A DNA stretch of 64,000 nucleotides from Elysia crispata (lineage: Eukaryota > Mollusca > Gastropoda > Plakobranchidae): assembly GCA_033675545.1 (NCBI GenBank), contig JAWDGP010006885.1, forward strand, positions 677,501 to 741,500, written 5' to 3'. Shown here in pieces: positions 47,061 to 63,826 of the stretch. The notes beneath the pieces are model-generated. The model had not been told where the DNA came from. It saw only the letters and a program-made list of their open reading frames with translations, and did no database searches. The position numbers and the translations under genes are program-made. The first letter of the stretch is position 1; every line of letters begins with the position of its first letter.

Positions 47061-50000
47061 TTAATAATCATCTTCCTCTAGTTCCTCTTCCTCCTCTGTT
47101 GTTATACTTGCATCATCACACTGGGACAGACACTTGAGACAGTTGCATGTAAATAGATAATTTTCTCTGGCAAAAAAAAAAAAAAAGAAAAGAAAGAAAT
47201 GAAGAACAAAATTCCTGGTGAGTGGGAAAAAAAAAAGAAAAATTATATTTAGAGTAGAAACAATGAAACAGGTAGTATTAGCTCGACATGGCATAGATTT
47301 AATTTTCAGATTTTCATTTTAAAAATCACCACCTTTTATAAAAAAAAAAAAAAAGAAAAAAAATTCTGCATAGTTGAGTGTTCAAAATTACTATCATTAC
47401 TGAAGTAACAAAATCAGTAACATTAAAAATGCACTTTTTGTCACAGTTTAGAAAAAAAAAAATCAACTAAAATTGAAAACCCAATGTCTACTCACTTTAA
47501 AGCTTTTTGCCTGCTGTGTCTTCCTCGTTCCAAACCACAGCAACCCAAGTAGCTGATGGTGATTTCCTGAAAATGAATAGGTTGGAATTTTATTTTCCTG
47601 TCACAACAAAGTGACAGTATATAGCAGCTTGTTTACCCAAAACCACTCCTACTTAAGGGCTGATTAGTTGATGATGCAAATTCTACCACCTCTTATGTTG
47701 ATATCAGGTTTTGACGAATCAAAGGAAATTACAAAGGTGCCATTAAAAATAAAACCCAGAAATGACTAAATCCTATTGTCAGGACAACTTTTTGTGATAC
47801 ATAACTATTGTAGTGTTCCGGTACACCACAAATCTTGGGATTCAGAGTCATATTGCTGAACTTTTTTTAAGATAAAGTTTTTTAAACATTTGCTTGAAAT
47901 TTCCATAGAAAAAGCTTGAGCAAGACAAAGAAGGATGAAGATCTTTAGCCTTTAGGCTGTCCCCCTGCAATATGCATGAAATGTTACTATACTAAAACAA
48001 ACTTTTTTTTTTCAAAATCTGTATTGCAAGCACAGACAAAACATCATAATTTACCCTACATGTAGTTCAGTCTGAGCTGTGCTCATTGCCTATCTGACTT
48101 GAGCACACCAAACCTGTATACATCAATTCACTGTATCCAAATGACTTTTTTTTTCTTCTGTTTTACCTCAGCCCATCTAGATCCAAATAATCTTTAGATG
48201 CTCATTAAAATAAAAATCTCTCTTGCCGGAAGCTTGAGAAAACAGCCTGAAGTTATGCACAGCTCTTACCTTACATGATTTATTTTCTATGCATTTCTTT
48301 AAACAAATTCTTCAAGAAATTTAGAGTACAAAAACCACAACAGAGATTGATAAAATTACATTTTCCAACAGCCACCTTGATCAGAAAAGCCAGGGACTAA
48401 AATTTTTTTTTGCATGAAAACCTAAACCACTTACTAACCAAAAGGTCAAAAAAAACCCTGACAATTTGAATAATTTCCAAGTCTCCTCATTTTCAAAAGT
48501 CCTATTGCAATAGAATGTAAAGCTTGGCATGGTGGTCTTAGTTGTAGCAAAAACATAGGATATTTCTGTGGAATCTTCATCAAATTATATTTTATGAACT
48601 AGAGAAATGCCATTTCTAATAAATGATAAATACCTCATCTGGTTGAATGTCCTCCAATGCAACTAAACTCAAAGTGTGATCCCCATGAGGAAATGTGATC
48701 TCTGCATTTGGAACACAGCTATGGTTGGCTAAATGAGGGATGTGAAAAAGGGATGACAAATAAAAAGAGTAGGTTAGGGAAAATAAACCAATTACAGAGG
48801 ACAAATGAGAGGGAAGGAAAGAGAGAGACAGGCTAAAGAGTGAAGCAACCACTGTTGGCTAATATAGCCAGTTGATCAGTTTAGGAGTAAGCTTTGCTGA
48901 TACTGAGTAATGAATGCTACTGTTTATCACCTTATTTGAGATGTTGATGATTGACTCACAATGGGTGTGGGGAGGAAAGAAAAGCTAGCATCCTTGTATA
49001 CAAGATGAAAAATTTTTTCCTCTTTTTATTTACATCTTGATAATTCATATTTTGATTTATCTGAAGACAAATAAATCCGTGAGACTTTGAAAAATAGGGC
49101 TGGACTATGTGCAGAGAGAATCTGAATGCATTCTCTATGTTCTTCAACATAATTAAATAGTTTATCTTGTAGCAGTAAGGTTATGTATGCTGTATAATTT
49201 GTATGTAGTCATAAGCTGTGTTTTTGAATAATCAAATAATTGTGTGCCACTGTTGACACAATCAAAATTAAAAAAATCCAACATTTTTTACCACTGCAAT
49301 TTGAAATAAATATTATTACGGGCCTAAATTCAAACACATGGATTACCAAAAAAAAAAAGAAATATTTATCTTACCAGCACTTTGTAATTGATACAGTCCT
49401 GATCCCTCACAATCTAAAAATGAACCAGAGACTGCGAAAAAAATTTGAATGGTACATGGTTATCAAGAAAACACAGCTTTTTCAGTTGTGAAGGATATGG
49501 GAATGTACGTAAAATAAAAGAAATGCCCAAGCCATGTTCTCGCATGACAAAAAGCTGCATCCTCAGATACAATTCTTCATGGATGTTAAAAGAAGGAAAT
49601 TTAATCATAAAACACCACAGAAATGTTTCAGTTTTCATGTAAAAAAAAAGCTCTTCAAAACAAAAATCTAGCTTGCACCTTTTGACATCTTAGACAAATG
49701 TGCTAATATATTCATGATGCTTGCTGCTTCTTTTGCTTCTGCAACAGCACTAATGTTACTACTCCTGCTACTGCTACTAATACTAATTTAGTGTACTGAA
49801 GTTACAACACTGCCTTGCATTCTATTGATGCCAATACATCACTTCCACAAATGTCATTGCTAATTTATCAAAGCGAAAGGGTTCACTTTGGCAAAAGTCA
49901 TAGATGATAGTTATTGCTGTAGGGACTTAAGTTAATGATCATGTCTAATTATCCAAACCAATTGAGAAATGGGAAAATAATTATCAATCTATATCAATAA

Positions 50001-52837
50001 CTGATGACCTTTCATGGACATTTTTGTAAATAAAACCAAAACCAAAAGATATTCAAGATAATCTGTTACTTGATAAGTATGTAAACCTAAATGCCTGTTT
50101 TTGGTACCAAAACATAAAACATTTAAAAGATATACTTGTAAAATTATGATCAAATTCTGTCTTACACAATACAATAGCTTTTCACAACCTACCTTCCTCT
50201 AATCTTTCATACAACTTGTCAATGGTGTCATCCAGCTGTTCCTTTTCTGCATCTCCTAGCTGAAGTCTCTCTGTAGCCTTCACCCATCGACTGAATGAAC
50301 TGGAATGGATTATTTCTGTTTGCAATAATCTTTTAACTTCCATATGAAGCTTAACATGTTTTGCAGTTTAATCCCATAACAATTCAACATTCCCAATGCC
50401 AAATAGCGATTTGCTTTATAAGATCTCTATTTGAAATTCTGTCATTGCTTTTTTAATTGCTGACAAAATTCAAGAAAAATTTATATAACAATTAATGAAA
50501 TTATCCCCAATTTTCCAGGTTTTCCTTTTCTTAAACCCAGAATTTTGAAAAAGTGCTTTTCTTTAACTGCATGTTTTTACATTATTAGATCCAGTTGTGA
50601 CTATTTTTCTGCTCAAAAGAGCAATTGATAATTAACAATCTTTAAGATTTTGACCTAACAAAACTGCATACCGGTATAAATCAAGGATCCTGCTACGATC
50701 AAAACTAGATCTTCCAAGGAGATGGGTGGTGAAGGAAACTTTACAATAATTCATTCTTTCAGGACTCTCTAACAAAGTTTTAAAATAAGTCTCTTACTTA
50801 GGAAACTATCTCATATATGTCACCATCATTCTAAATTGGATATTCTTCTACTTTTCATTTTCCCTTAATAATCATAATCAAACAAAATCTTGGGTCTAAT
50901 ACTATAGACTTTACCCACTTTAACCAGTTCTTACTTTAAAATGCAATGACTTAAGGTAAAATAATTTTTCATTAAAAAAAAACTGCATATGATTATGAAA
51001 AATACCAGTTTGTCAAATTTGGAAGGCACATAGAATGATTTTAAAAAGCCTTGAAATTTTCTTCACATAAATCTTCTAACAAATTATAAAATTGCAATTA
51101 AAAGAGATTTGTAAGAATAATCATTATATGCCCTTGGAAGTCTTACCTAGTACCAATACCTTGACCATTTGTGCCAATGAGGGCAAATAAAGAATTGAAA
51201 CCTTCAGGTGTATACCACTGCAACAAAATCAAGGGCAAATAGAGTTAATATGCCAATAGAAAGCAAAGGCAACATTTTTCCACACATAAACTAACTGTAA
51301 AGAAAGAAGGATCTATAAAATGGCGAAAAAATTTAAAATTGTATTGTTTTCGCCTTTTTTTAACAAGCTCTAAAAATACTCATAAAGCAAGTGATTCTAA
51401 CCCCAACACACACTGCTCAAATACAGATATTATCAAATCATTTAATGATCAAATTTTTTAGGAAGTAATATGACATTACCAATATATCTAACGCTGTCTA
51501 TCACCTTGACCATAATTAAAGTAGAACGCCGACCTTTGTTTACTTGTACCTCGTGAACACGGATGCGGAAGATGGACTTATCAAAAGGCTAAATAATGTA
51601 AGAAATTAAACTTGGAATATGAGTTTGGTTGAAGAAACATGCAAGAATAAGCCATTTAAGGCCTTAATCATTGGCAAATGTCCGATGAAACCTTTGCATT
51701 TAACAACATAAGACGTGATTCATTCTTTTACAGTTAGTAACAGATTGCATGTTTATCCAGGAATGCAGTTGCAAAATACAACTGTCCTTAATTTTATTTA
51801 ACTCTTGTTAAAAAAAAAAGACAAGCTCCTATAATTGACATATGACTAATGACCATACAAATTAATTCTACTGGTTTTTTTCATCGTTCATGCCCCCCCC
51901 AAAAAAAAAAAAAAAAAAAGAAAAGAAAGAAAAGAAAACAGGAAAAGTGTAAAGAACCAGACAAATATACATTTAACATCACTTAATATGTTTTGCATTT
52001 ATGTGATGAAAAATTTAATTACATCATAGTGAGTTTAGAGGGGAAAAGTATACCTCTTGCACAGACTCTTCAAAAAATACTTCGGCTAGCATACTCCTCA
52101 GTATTTCTCTTTGATCCTGAGATGATTAAAAGCAAGAATGAAGCACATTCAAAAAGCAATAAAATTTAACTTATAAAATTGGAAAAGAAAGAGAATATAA
52201 CTAAGACCTATTTCTAATCGTTATGCCTTTTAATATTGTTATTCTCATAATAAAATTTTATATTCACACTAAAAATGAAAAATAAAAAAAAAACTTTCCA
52301 AATTCAGATTCTACACGTGTCTGCAATATTTAAAAAACAACCAAAGAAAACTGGAAATTCTTGTTTCTTATGATGAAATAAGTAAAAAAAAAACAAAAAA
52401 AACCAAAAAACGATCAAAACTGGATTGCAATAAACTTGATGTGTAATTTTGAGTGAAAAAAAACCCCAAATAAAAACATAATGAGTTAAGACTTTCACTG
52501 TAAGAGGAGACTTTTACTAATTATAATTTTACATTTATATTTCACCCCAACACTCTTTGACAACACCCATAAACCCTTATGAACCATAAAAAAAAATTCA
52601 ACAGACATCAGTTTCATCCTGTCTTGTATCTCTTACAAATCATACCTATTCACAAAATTTTAAGTAACCTTATACCAAAAATTGTGCTCCAAGAAGTTTA
52701 TGAGCTATATCTTCTCGCTCATTGATGACAGAGTTGACAAATGTGGAGAACATTGAAATCACAGCACCTTTACTTTTTGCCTAGAAAAGAAATAAAAGGA
52801 GGAAAAAACATGAGCGCCAAATGGAAATGAAACAACC

Positions 52838-52868
<31 letters not shown>

Positions 52869-55800
52869 AAGAAAATCCCAACAACCACTAAAAATTAAAA
52901 GAATTATTTTTACATATAAAAGCATTTATTATTGTCTATATTTAAAAAAATGGCGAAGATGAAAAATTTAGTTAGTGATTATTTTTTTTTTTAACCATTG
53001 ATACAGAAAAACAAGAATCGTTTGAAAAGTTCTTTCTCCGCAAAAAAATTCAGACAGATTGCACATATTCCACATTATTAGTGTATTTTGATATTATTAT
53101 CTACTTAAAACATACTGTACTGAATCCATTATGAGCATCAATAACTTCATGTTAATCATGAAAATATATTGATTTAAGAGAAAACTATTTTTTTAACATG
53201 TTGACAAAGATAACATTACAGACATACTTGCTTTATCATTGCAATAGTTTTTATAATCAGCATGATACTTCCAGTCTCTGGTGGGTAATGAAATGACCTG
53301 AAATAACAGAGAATATACTCGTTCATTTTCTATAATTTGGAGAACAACTGCCTTTTCAACCAAGATTTATCATTATCTACAATCCAGTTGGCTTGCAGAT
53401 TTCTTTTCATAAACATAAAAAGCTTTTGTTCAGGAGATATTTTACGACAAATCTTTATAGAAAATCCAAAGCACAAAAATTACATTTAAAGGTATAAAAT
53501 ATGATACTTTCACAGTGATGTACTGTAGGAACATGCAGTGTAACCTTTCCATGGCTACCATTAAAAATCATATATATATATATATATATATAATATACTT
53601 CAAAAATTTATGTATTTTTTTCTCACTAAAACCCCTCTCCCTTTAATGCCAAAATTTTAGATGACCTTTCAGCCATTTCCTATCTGTTCAACAACTTTTA
53701 TTCTGATAGTTTTTAACTGGCTGCCTGAAGCTAATTCTCAAGACTTTTAAAACTGCCAACCTTGGACAAGATACTCCTGTTCCTGATGAGAATGATGATC
53801 TAATTTTTGTATTTTGAAATTTTAAAGATGTAAAACCTAAACTGGTTATACACCATGCAGAGAAAAATTACTAAAACAAATGTCTTTCAGCACGTGTAAC
53901 CATTAGACTGAAATTCTGGTCCATACCTCAAAATAATTACTCTTAAGTGATATATAAGTTGTACATGTTGAAATTCATTTAAACTATTTAAAAATTTAAA
54001 CAAAAATGTACATTTTCAACACTTAGTCCAGATCAAGCTCTGTCTGTAGAAACTTGTAATGCAAGTAAAAGGGACAAGGGAAAAGAGAGGAATAGAGAGA
54101 TAAAATTTTGTACTTAATTTTAACACAAACAATATCATAAAATTTTAAATTTTAGACCACTTTCAAGCAAATTTGGATTCCAATAAGTTTCTTATGTCTA
54201 AGAGAGAAACAAAAGCAAAAAAAGAAATAAATAGTAATAAATCATACACAAAGAAATGACAAAGGGTCTAATCTGCCTCACCTCCACTGATTGATCAACT
54301 GATTAAGTGGGTGGTCAGGATTTTCCCTTGATGACCCCAAGCACAAAGCCTGGTGGTAACTGTTTAAAGCTGCATCTCGGCAATGGGGTGAACAATACAG
54401 AACCTGGGAGGACAATAAATTGGAAGGGACAAATTATGAAAATATGAAAAAAAAATTCTTTTCAAACCTCATAGGTCTATAAACACCGCATTTTTCTGAT
54501 GCAGGCACTAAACCAGTAAGATACTCAAGCCAAGACAGAATATGATACAACATACAAAGTTTTTGTAAAAAACGCCTCTCTCTTTTTTAGTGTTCCTCAT
54601 GTAAGTAGAATATTGTTTGCATTTTATACTTGGTTATAAAAAAAAATTGACATTTGAAATATTACCACTTTGGTTCACACAAATTTATAACTTAACAATT
54701 TTTACATAAAACAATTCCCTGTACTCCAAGCTTTTTTCACAATTAACTCAGAAACTATACAACTATGAAACTAATTTTGTAGAACAATAACTTTAGTTGC
54801 TTGAATGGTTCAGGATATATCATAGTTTTAATACGTGGTGTATTTCACAAATATCAACTTTGTGGACTGGATACATTATATATCATCTTTTGACACATTG
54901 TCTTTGTTGTTTCTTTCCAATTTTGATTTTCTCTCTCTGTTATCTAAGTATATTTTTAGAACTCATATTCTCTTTAAACCTCCACCATTGGTGCTGGGGT
55001 TTGGTATATTTAAGCTGTTGTAATTTTTTTATTCATAAAGCGTTAAATTTTTCTTACGCAATGCATTTTTTTTGCTAAATGTCAAAGTCTTAAGAATAAC
55101 AAAACAAAACTGAATATCATGATACAGGGAGAAAGACGAAATAAAAATGATACTTAATCTTTCATATTATACAAGGGCCCTAACCCTAATGAAACTCCCA
55201 TACAAATATCCTCTTGCTACTAAATCATGAACACTTCAGATGAGGTGATGATGGGCATCACACATAGAAATAAGACATACTTAAACCAACAGCAATCAAT
55301 TCAGTCACAATGTCATGTGCATGCAGCACTGACTAACCTCTTCTTGCAGTCCACATACAATTCACATCTGAGGCTTCCAAGACCCTCTCCCTCATAGCAC
55401 ACACATGGAAAACACACCTTGCTCAGAACAATGCATTGCCTCCTCCATAGACATGATCATTTGCTTTTCAGTCCTAATTAACCAACTGGTGATTTTAAAT
55501 TAACTGGTTCTATTCTATTCAAATATATTACAACCATTATCTATTCAAAATAACTTTAAGTTTAAGAGGCTGATATTCTAAAAAAACTCACTTCATCTGA
55601 ATCGTAATATGAGCTTTCCAGGCAGAAAATACTGAGACTCGACATGTTGATACACATGGGCTTGCTATAGATGCCAGCTCTAATGGAGAAGAGCAATAAA
55701 TCACAGGGTTCTTAACACTTTTTTAGGGTCTACAAACCTTTTATACTGTAGCATCTTGACTGAAATAAAGTCATAAGCTTTAATACCAGCATTCCAGTTT

Positions 55801-56668
55801 TCATTTTGATGACACTTTTAAATAGAAATCATTAAATCCTTCTACCTCTACATTCCTTTGACTTATCACATAGTGGTGTAAAAATAACATCATCAACTCA
55901 CTTTGTACCTTATTTCATAGAATAGTTTTCTTTATAATTTTACCTGACACTGAGGACAAAATGCAAATTTTGTGGCATCAACCTCACAGCATTCAGGAAA
56001 GGGCAAGACTATTGAAGGGTCATTTGTCAGCCGCTGTACCATTTCCTCTGCATTCTCCAAAGATTTGAGGCAGAACTCACATGCTTTATATTTATATAGC
56101 TCGTTCCAAGAAAACTGTGCACAAACAAGCGGTTTCTCTTCCAAGATGACATCTCCACTTTTAAAAGATTTTTGGGCAACTAGTCCTTTTCCCTGCAAAA
56201 TATTCAAACACAATAAGAAGGAATGAGAGGTAGCCTAACTAAAATATCTGGACATTTTTAAAGAGCCTCTCTTCAATAATTTGGTTGCAATGCTTTAGGT
56301 GCCTAGATCTAAATCTAGATTCATATGATACTGATAGTATTGATGCCCAAGAGAATACTCTACACGACGCAGAAAAGAAAATTTTGGATACAATTACATG
56401 ATCCAGATCTATATATATACAAATATATATATATATATATATATATATTTGTATATATATAGGCCTATACATATATCTAGATCTAAATTCTGAGAAGAAT
56501 TGATCTATGTTAGTTAAAGGGAACTATTGCGGTTCATTCTTAAAAATGCATTTTAGAAAAAGGAAAAGTGCGGTAATTGAAGAACGATAACAACGAACTA
56601 ACCTTATCGGATGAAATGTAGACTACCCTAGCACCCTCACATTCTGTTTCCATGTAGGCTGCCATCAT
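47061..56668 (-). CDS. SMYD5: SMYD5-like SET and MYND domain methyltransferase, 12 exons, 393 residues
   Basis: Exons, gene order: 56668-56603, 56192-55944, 54403-54282, 53297-53228, 52780-52676, 52116-52054, 51217-51147, 50299-50193, 49431-49375, 48728-48634, 47566-47496 and 47166-47061. They sum to 1182 nt in one frame. A split SET domain opens with [10 protein letters not shown] (residue 23 on) and is interrupted by a MYND finger ([13 protein letters not shown] ... YHQALC). The SMYD5-typical [20 protein letters not shown], the catalytic NHSC (305-308) with [15 protein letters not shown] (Tyr341) and post-SET CNCLKC follow. The acidic C-terminus ([12 protein letters not shown]) is also typical. 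Human SMYD5 is 418 residues; vertebrate SMYD5 methylates histone H4K20 and ribosomal protein substrates. MM at the start lies 22 codons before the first intron. The human SCCNHSC is SAANHSC here. Confidence 0.95.
54404..55943. other. Second intron of SMYD5, non-coding
   Basis: About 1.5 kb. It holds a minus-strand exon-like segment (about 55592-55670) that would break the MYND motif and is not used in this model. No recognised transposon. Confidence 0.45.
56193..56602. other. First intron of SMYD5
   Basis: It contains a (TA)n microsatellite at about 56418-56460 and several ATCTAGAT-type bursts (56308-56325, 56400-56412 and 56475-56485). No other feature. Confidence 0.5.
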
Positions 56669-57150
56669 GAAAATTTACCGGAAACAAACCCACATTTGCT
56701 TGGCATGGGCGCTGATGGGTCAGCCTTATTTTATTGTCAACATAAAACCGGTTACTGAAAAAAAAAAAAAAAAGAATAAATTTTATCTGGATCATCCTTT
56801 TTTATGTGGAAAGGACAGACGGGTGTGCGAGAGTTGATTGGAGTATTTATAACATGCGTTGGTGAAACTATAGTTTTGGAAATGTAAGATAGCTATAATA
56901 GGATTATATCTAAAATAAAGACAAATCCGAATTAGTGTAGCGTATCTAAAGTTAAGTCAAATCCGAATTAGTATAGTGTTAAGTCAAATCCGAATTACTT
57001 CTTGAATATCTCTTGAAAATTGTTGGATGCTAAGCGACTGTTTGGGGACCCTATGAAGCATACCTAGAGATGCATGACAAAAAGTCTTACACTGTAGTCT
57101 GATTTGAAATATGCGAGTGAAATTACATCCATTCACAATTGTTCTCCTTT
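56669..57150. promoter_or_regulatory. Upstream region of SMYD5, presumed promoter
   Basis: The sequence directly upstream of the SMYD5 start codon. It contains a short GC-richer patch (56680-56720) and two or three copies of the phrase GTCAAATCCGAATTA at 56940-57000. There is no clear TATA box at a credible distance. The promoter role is by position only. Confidence 0.3.
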
Positions 57151-57440
57151 TGTAATTTCTATCTTGAAACAATTATTAGACATCGATGAAGAAGAAAGCA
57201 GTAAGAAAGGATTAGAACTGAACAACAATAACACAGAAATAATGGTCGTCAGTCGAAACAATGAGTGTCCACAGATCAACATCTTTATCAACTGGAATAA
57301 GTTCAAGCAAATACTTTGGTAGCTTAATATCAAGAGATCGACGCAACAATATTGCACCAACAATAGGGCAAGCAAAAAAGAGTTGTCAGGGAATAAAATC
57401 AAGACAAATGCACTGAGATCAACTTTGTTTAAAACATTCG
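57150..57440 (+). mobile_element. LINE reverse-transcriptase fragment
   Basis: The + strand reads EEESSKKGLELNNNNTEIMV, then 'VSRNNECPQINIFINWNKFKQI', then in another frame 'YFGSLISRDRRNN' and 'IGQAKKSCQGIKS'. This matches the RT thumb region of common animal LINE ORF2 ('KKGLEINCKKTE-MVVS ... FKYLGSLI--DGR---EI--RI-QAK'). The part that normally follows it is what survives at 39416-39905, so both may derive from one family. Short, broken and truncated at both ends. Confidence 0.7.
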
Positions 57441-57479
57441 CAGGCTTTATTGTAACTGCTCAGCACGTTGAGATTAATT

Positions 57480-57690
57480 TTTACCATTTGGCAAATTTTA
57501 TGTTCCCTTAATTTTGCAATCAATCTTCCACGGAAATGGTGACCTTCTGTCAGGTTAGACATAGAGTTGATTATATGGCATGCGATCTCAACTCAAGATG
57601 GCTATGGAATGTATCCTAAGCCTATTAGCCCAAAGCACGCTCTACTGACTGAGTTATCTCAATATCTGTCGCTCTTTTTTAAAAACATTG
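57480..57690 (-). mobile_element. Possible tRNA-derived SINE remnant
   Basis: On the minus strand TAACTCAGTCAGTAGAGCG (about 57631-57655) matches a tRNA D-arm/A box. About 42 bases later GGATACATTCC partly matches a B box at normal tRNA spacing. The stem pairing needed for a working tRNA is absent. The tail ends in AT-rich sequence. It looks like a decayed tRNA-headed SINE. Confidence 0.4.
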
Positions 57691-60600
57691 AAAAAAAAAA
57701 CATTTTTTTAAAGTCTAACCTCCCCTTAGTTTTACAAAGAATCTTATAGTTAATATAGAGATTTCTCAATCATTAATTCATACTAACTTTTTGTTTACAT
57801 GGTTCTCTGATTTACAATCAAAAACATTAATATCAATATTATTGTTTTCCAAAGTCTCCCTCTTTTTTAAGTTACTCATTATGACGCAAACTTTCTAAAA
57901 CCGATTATGACCCAAAATAAAAAATGGCGTAAACTGCCATAGACTGCTTTTCTACCAAATGCAACCATCCCACTACTGTGGTTATAAAATTAGCTTTGAT
58001 AGCTTAGTACATCTCTCTTGAAACATTATTAGATTTTCATATAGATGTAGGCTACATCTAATCTAATTCTCTAGGCAACAAAGACAATTAATTTCAAAGG
58101 TTAATCTTTCTAAACTCTAGATTAGATATAGAGCCTAGGCACTGCATTGCCATAGGTAAGTCTATATTTAGAATTTATAAATCAGAATCTCTAGAGTCTA
58201 GATCTAGTCTAGATTCGAACCGTGAAATCGTAAGTTAAAGACCTTTGTTGTAAATTGTACGCTGATTACATTTCATGTGAGGAACTGTTTTAAACGAGGC
58301 CCATTAATTTAATAAGAGATTTATTATCAAATCAAACTTCTTCCACGTGAATATCTCATTAAGATGGCTGGTCTCTTCGACAAAAGGCCTTTTTAAGGGG
58401 GGTCTACTGATTAATTAAGATTAATAATATAGACCTATGTATCAATCGAATTGTGATTTGAAAATTTACGGATCAATAAATTGAAATGCTGTTTAATAAA
58501 ATTAGCGTTTATAGCAATGACCAAGGTTTTTGATACAGCAAGCCAAAATAAAGCCGCTGCTATAAGAAGAACTAGAAAACATCTATAGATCTAGATCTAG
58601 TAGGCCTAACTTTGATATCTTGCCATTCCTTCCATTTTTTAAAAAAAAACAAGATCTAGATCTAGAAAGAATGAAGATTATCTTGATCCAATCTACTTAT
58701 AACTAAGTTATAAATGGAGATCTATTACATTTAGAAATTAGGCCTTGAAAAGTCTTCCTTTAGTTCTGCAATCTCACAAAGAATAATTCAACCAGCATTC
58801 CAAGATCTATTGAGATCTGTTTATTATCTGGATGAATTTATATTACTCTGATTTAAGTCCATTGATAACAAGATGAAGAGCTGCGAGATGTTTCTCGCCT
58901 CCAAATTTCAAGTAACAAAATTAGCATGGACAAACCCGAGCTTTTATAGTGGCTGATGTGTTGTGGCAACATTGGTTTGTCCAGCTTTTATTGATTACGG
59001 TCAAGTTAACTGAATTCATACAAATTCATATAAAAATTAATTTTGTATATGTGCCAAACAAATATTTGGGTATTTCAACACAAAAAAAATTGTCAGGGTG
59101 GGTTAAAAGGAATTCTTGCCCTCAAGAGGCTGAGCTATTATTTTGTATTTAGAGGCCTATGATTCAAATTTAGATCTAGATTTCTAGCCCAGAAATCTCT
59201 ACCCCTTACTAATACATATTTTTCAATATCTTTATCCACATTATGCACATTATGCACATAATAATACATTATATCTCAATAAGGTTTGTACCATTCATTA
59301 GTGAAAGCTGATATAGATCTTCATTTTCCTCTTAAAAGCATAAATTATTTTCACTAGATTAGTTTGATTGATTTATTTAATTCATTCATATAAAATAGGT
59401 AAATATTTAGAAGAACATGGAATGCACAAAACAGAACATATTTGAAAATTATGAAGTCTAATCAATGCAGACCAGGAAGAAGTTTTGCTTTTAAAACCAA
59501 ATTATAAATGACTTGATGAGTATGATTATGTTCAGCATGGATCCCTCAAAATCATAAAATTGTTGAAATTCCTCCAGTTTTTCCTTTGCTAATTCTTTCT
59601 TTGCATCCTTTTAAACTCTCCCTTATCGTCGAAAGAGGAGGGAAATTGTAAAACTTGTTCCTAGAACAATTTTCCCTCAACTATTTGATATGAATAGCTT
59701 CATAATAAATGAAACAAACTTTGTCTTCACAAAATGACCCTGTTGTTGCATTTGTAAAATTAAAAACATTTAATTTTGATCGGACATGAATTATACTGAT
59801 AGTTTGTCAAACCCTAATTCAGTTGTCTGATAGTACCTGCTAGGTCTATGGTTTAGACTTTAATCCTGTAAAGGTGCTTATTGCTAAAGAAAAAAATACC
59901 AGCCTCACTTGCGCAAAACAAGAGTGCTTATAACAATCAAATCCACCCAAACTAGAAACTAGTACTGCGTCCTGCTCATTGAATGCAGGAGTGGTGATAT
60001 ATATGATAGTCATCTGCGGGTGATTGTAGCTAAATTGTTTGTGGCTTTAAACAGAAAATACAAGGTGGATGCAAGCCATCTATCACATTCATACATTTTG
60101 ACCTGCGCATAATATTGGTTCATATGTCTTTTGCCTCAAATACCATCTGAATGAAGATATCAAGAAGGGATAAATCTATGTGTCTTTTGAGGTAAAAAAA
60201 AATTATGAGATAGAAAATTCAATACTCTTTGCCATGTACCACTTAAACAACTTGTATCGTTTATAAAGCAAAAGGTCAAGGAACATTGAAAACAATGAGG
60301 TATGGTTTAGTAAAGGGTAGACCTAGTCTTAGATAAAACCTATTGAAGTTTAGACAGAACCGAAATATTTATTTAATGACTATAGTCTAGATTATTCTGG
60401 AACCACAATAAATCTTTAGTTTGCTAATTTTCACAATATGTCTAAACAACAATATAACTGGAATTATATGTTATACAATTACATAATGTGAAGCAAATTA
60501 AAGCTAAAATAAAAAAAAACCCAAATTGTAGCTAAAAATATGCAATGGCTAAACAATCAAGTTGGCATAACTACAGTTCTCTATATATGCAGCGTAATGA

Positions 60601-60883
60601 TAAAAGGAAAATAAGAATTTGGAATGATCAAGACATATATATCATAAAAGGAATAATCAAAGCATAAATCATGAAAAAAATAATCAAAACATTATATATA
60701 TCATAAAAGAAAAACGAAACCAGAGTTATATGAGGAAATATAAACATTATTGAAGCCATTTAGTCGTTCATTCATTTTTTTAAATGAGAATAAATATGCT
60801 TTTATGAACATATGCAGACTTACTACTGAAACAGTTGCTACATTTATTGCTGATCAGCATTTGTTTTTTTTCTTTCCTTTCAG
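57691..60883. other. Intergenic region upstream of CDK5
   Basis: AT-rich, with AGATCTAG bursts at 58190-58215, 58585-58600, 58650-58668 and 59170-59185. A short direct repeat (ATTATGCACATTATGCACAT) lies near 59240-59260, and another (TCATAAAAG) near 60640-60710. The CDK5 promoter presumably lies here. No gene recognised. Confidence 0.4.
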
Positions 60884-60974
60884 GTATACTTCTGACAGAA
60901 GGAATATCCACAGGACACAGTTTGCTCTCTGATATTAAGAAAGCAAAAGCTGATTAATCAGCAAGAGAAATACA
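60884..60974 (+). other. 5' UTR part of the first CDK5 coding exon
   Basis: A strong acceptor (CTTTCCTTTCAG) ends at 60883. The 91 bases before the ATG are therefore probably the end of the 5' UTR, joined to an upstream non-coding exon not identified here. Confidence 0.5.

Positions 60975-63826
<2,852 letters not shown>

Noticed and set aside
55592-55670. Exon-like minus-strand segment between SMYD5 exons 2 and 3
   Set aside because: It would interrupt the MYND motif [13 protein letters not shown], which is contiguous in SMYD5. Exons 2 and 3 already agree in phase.
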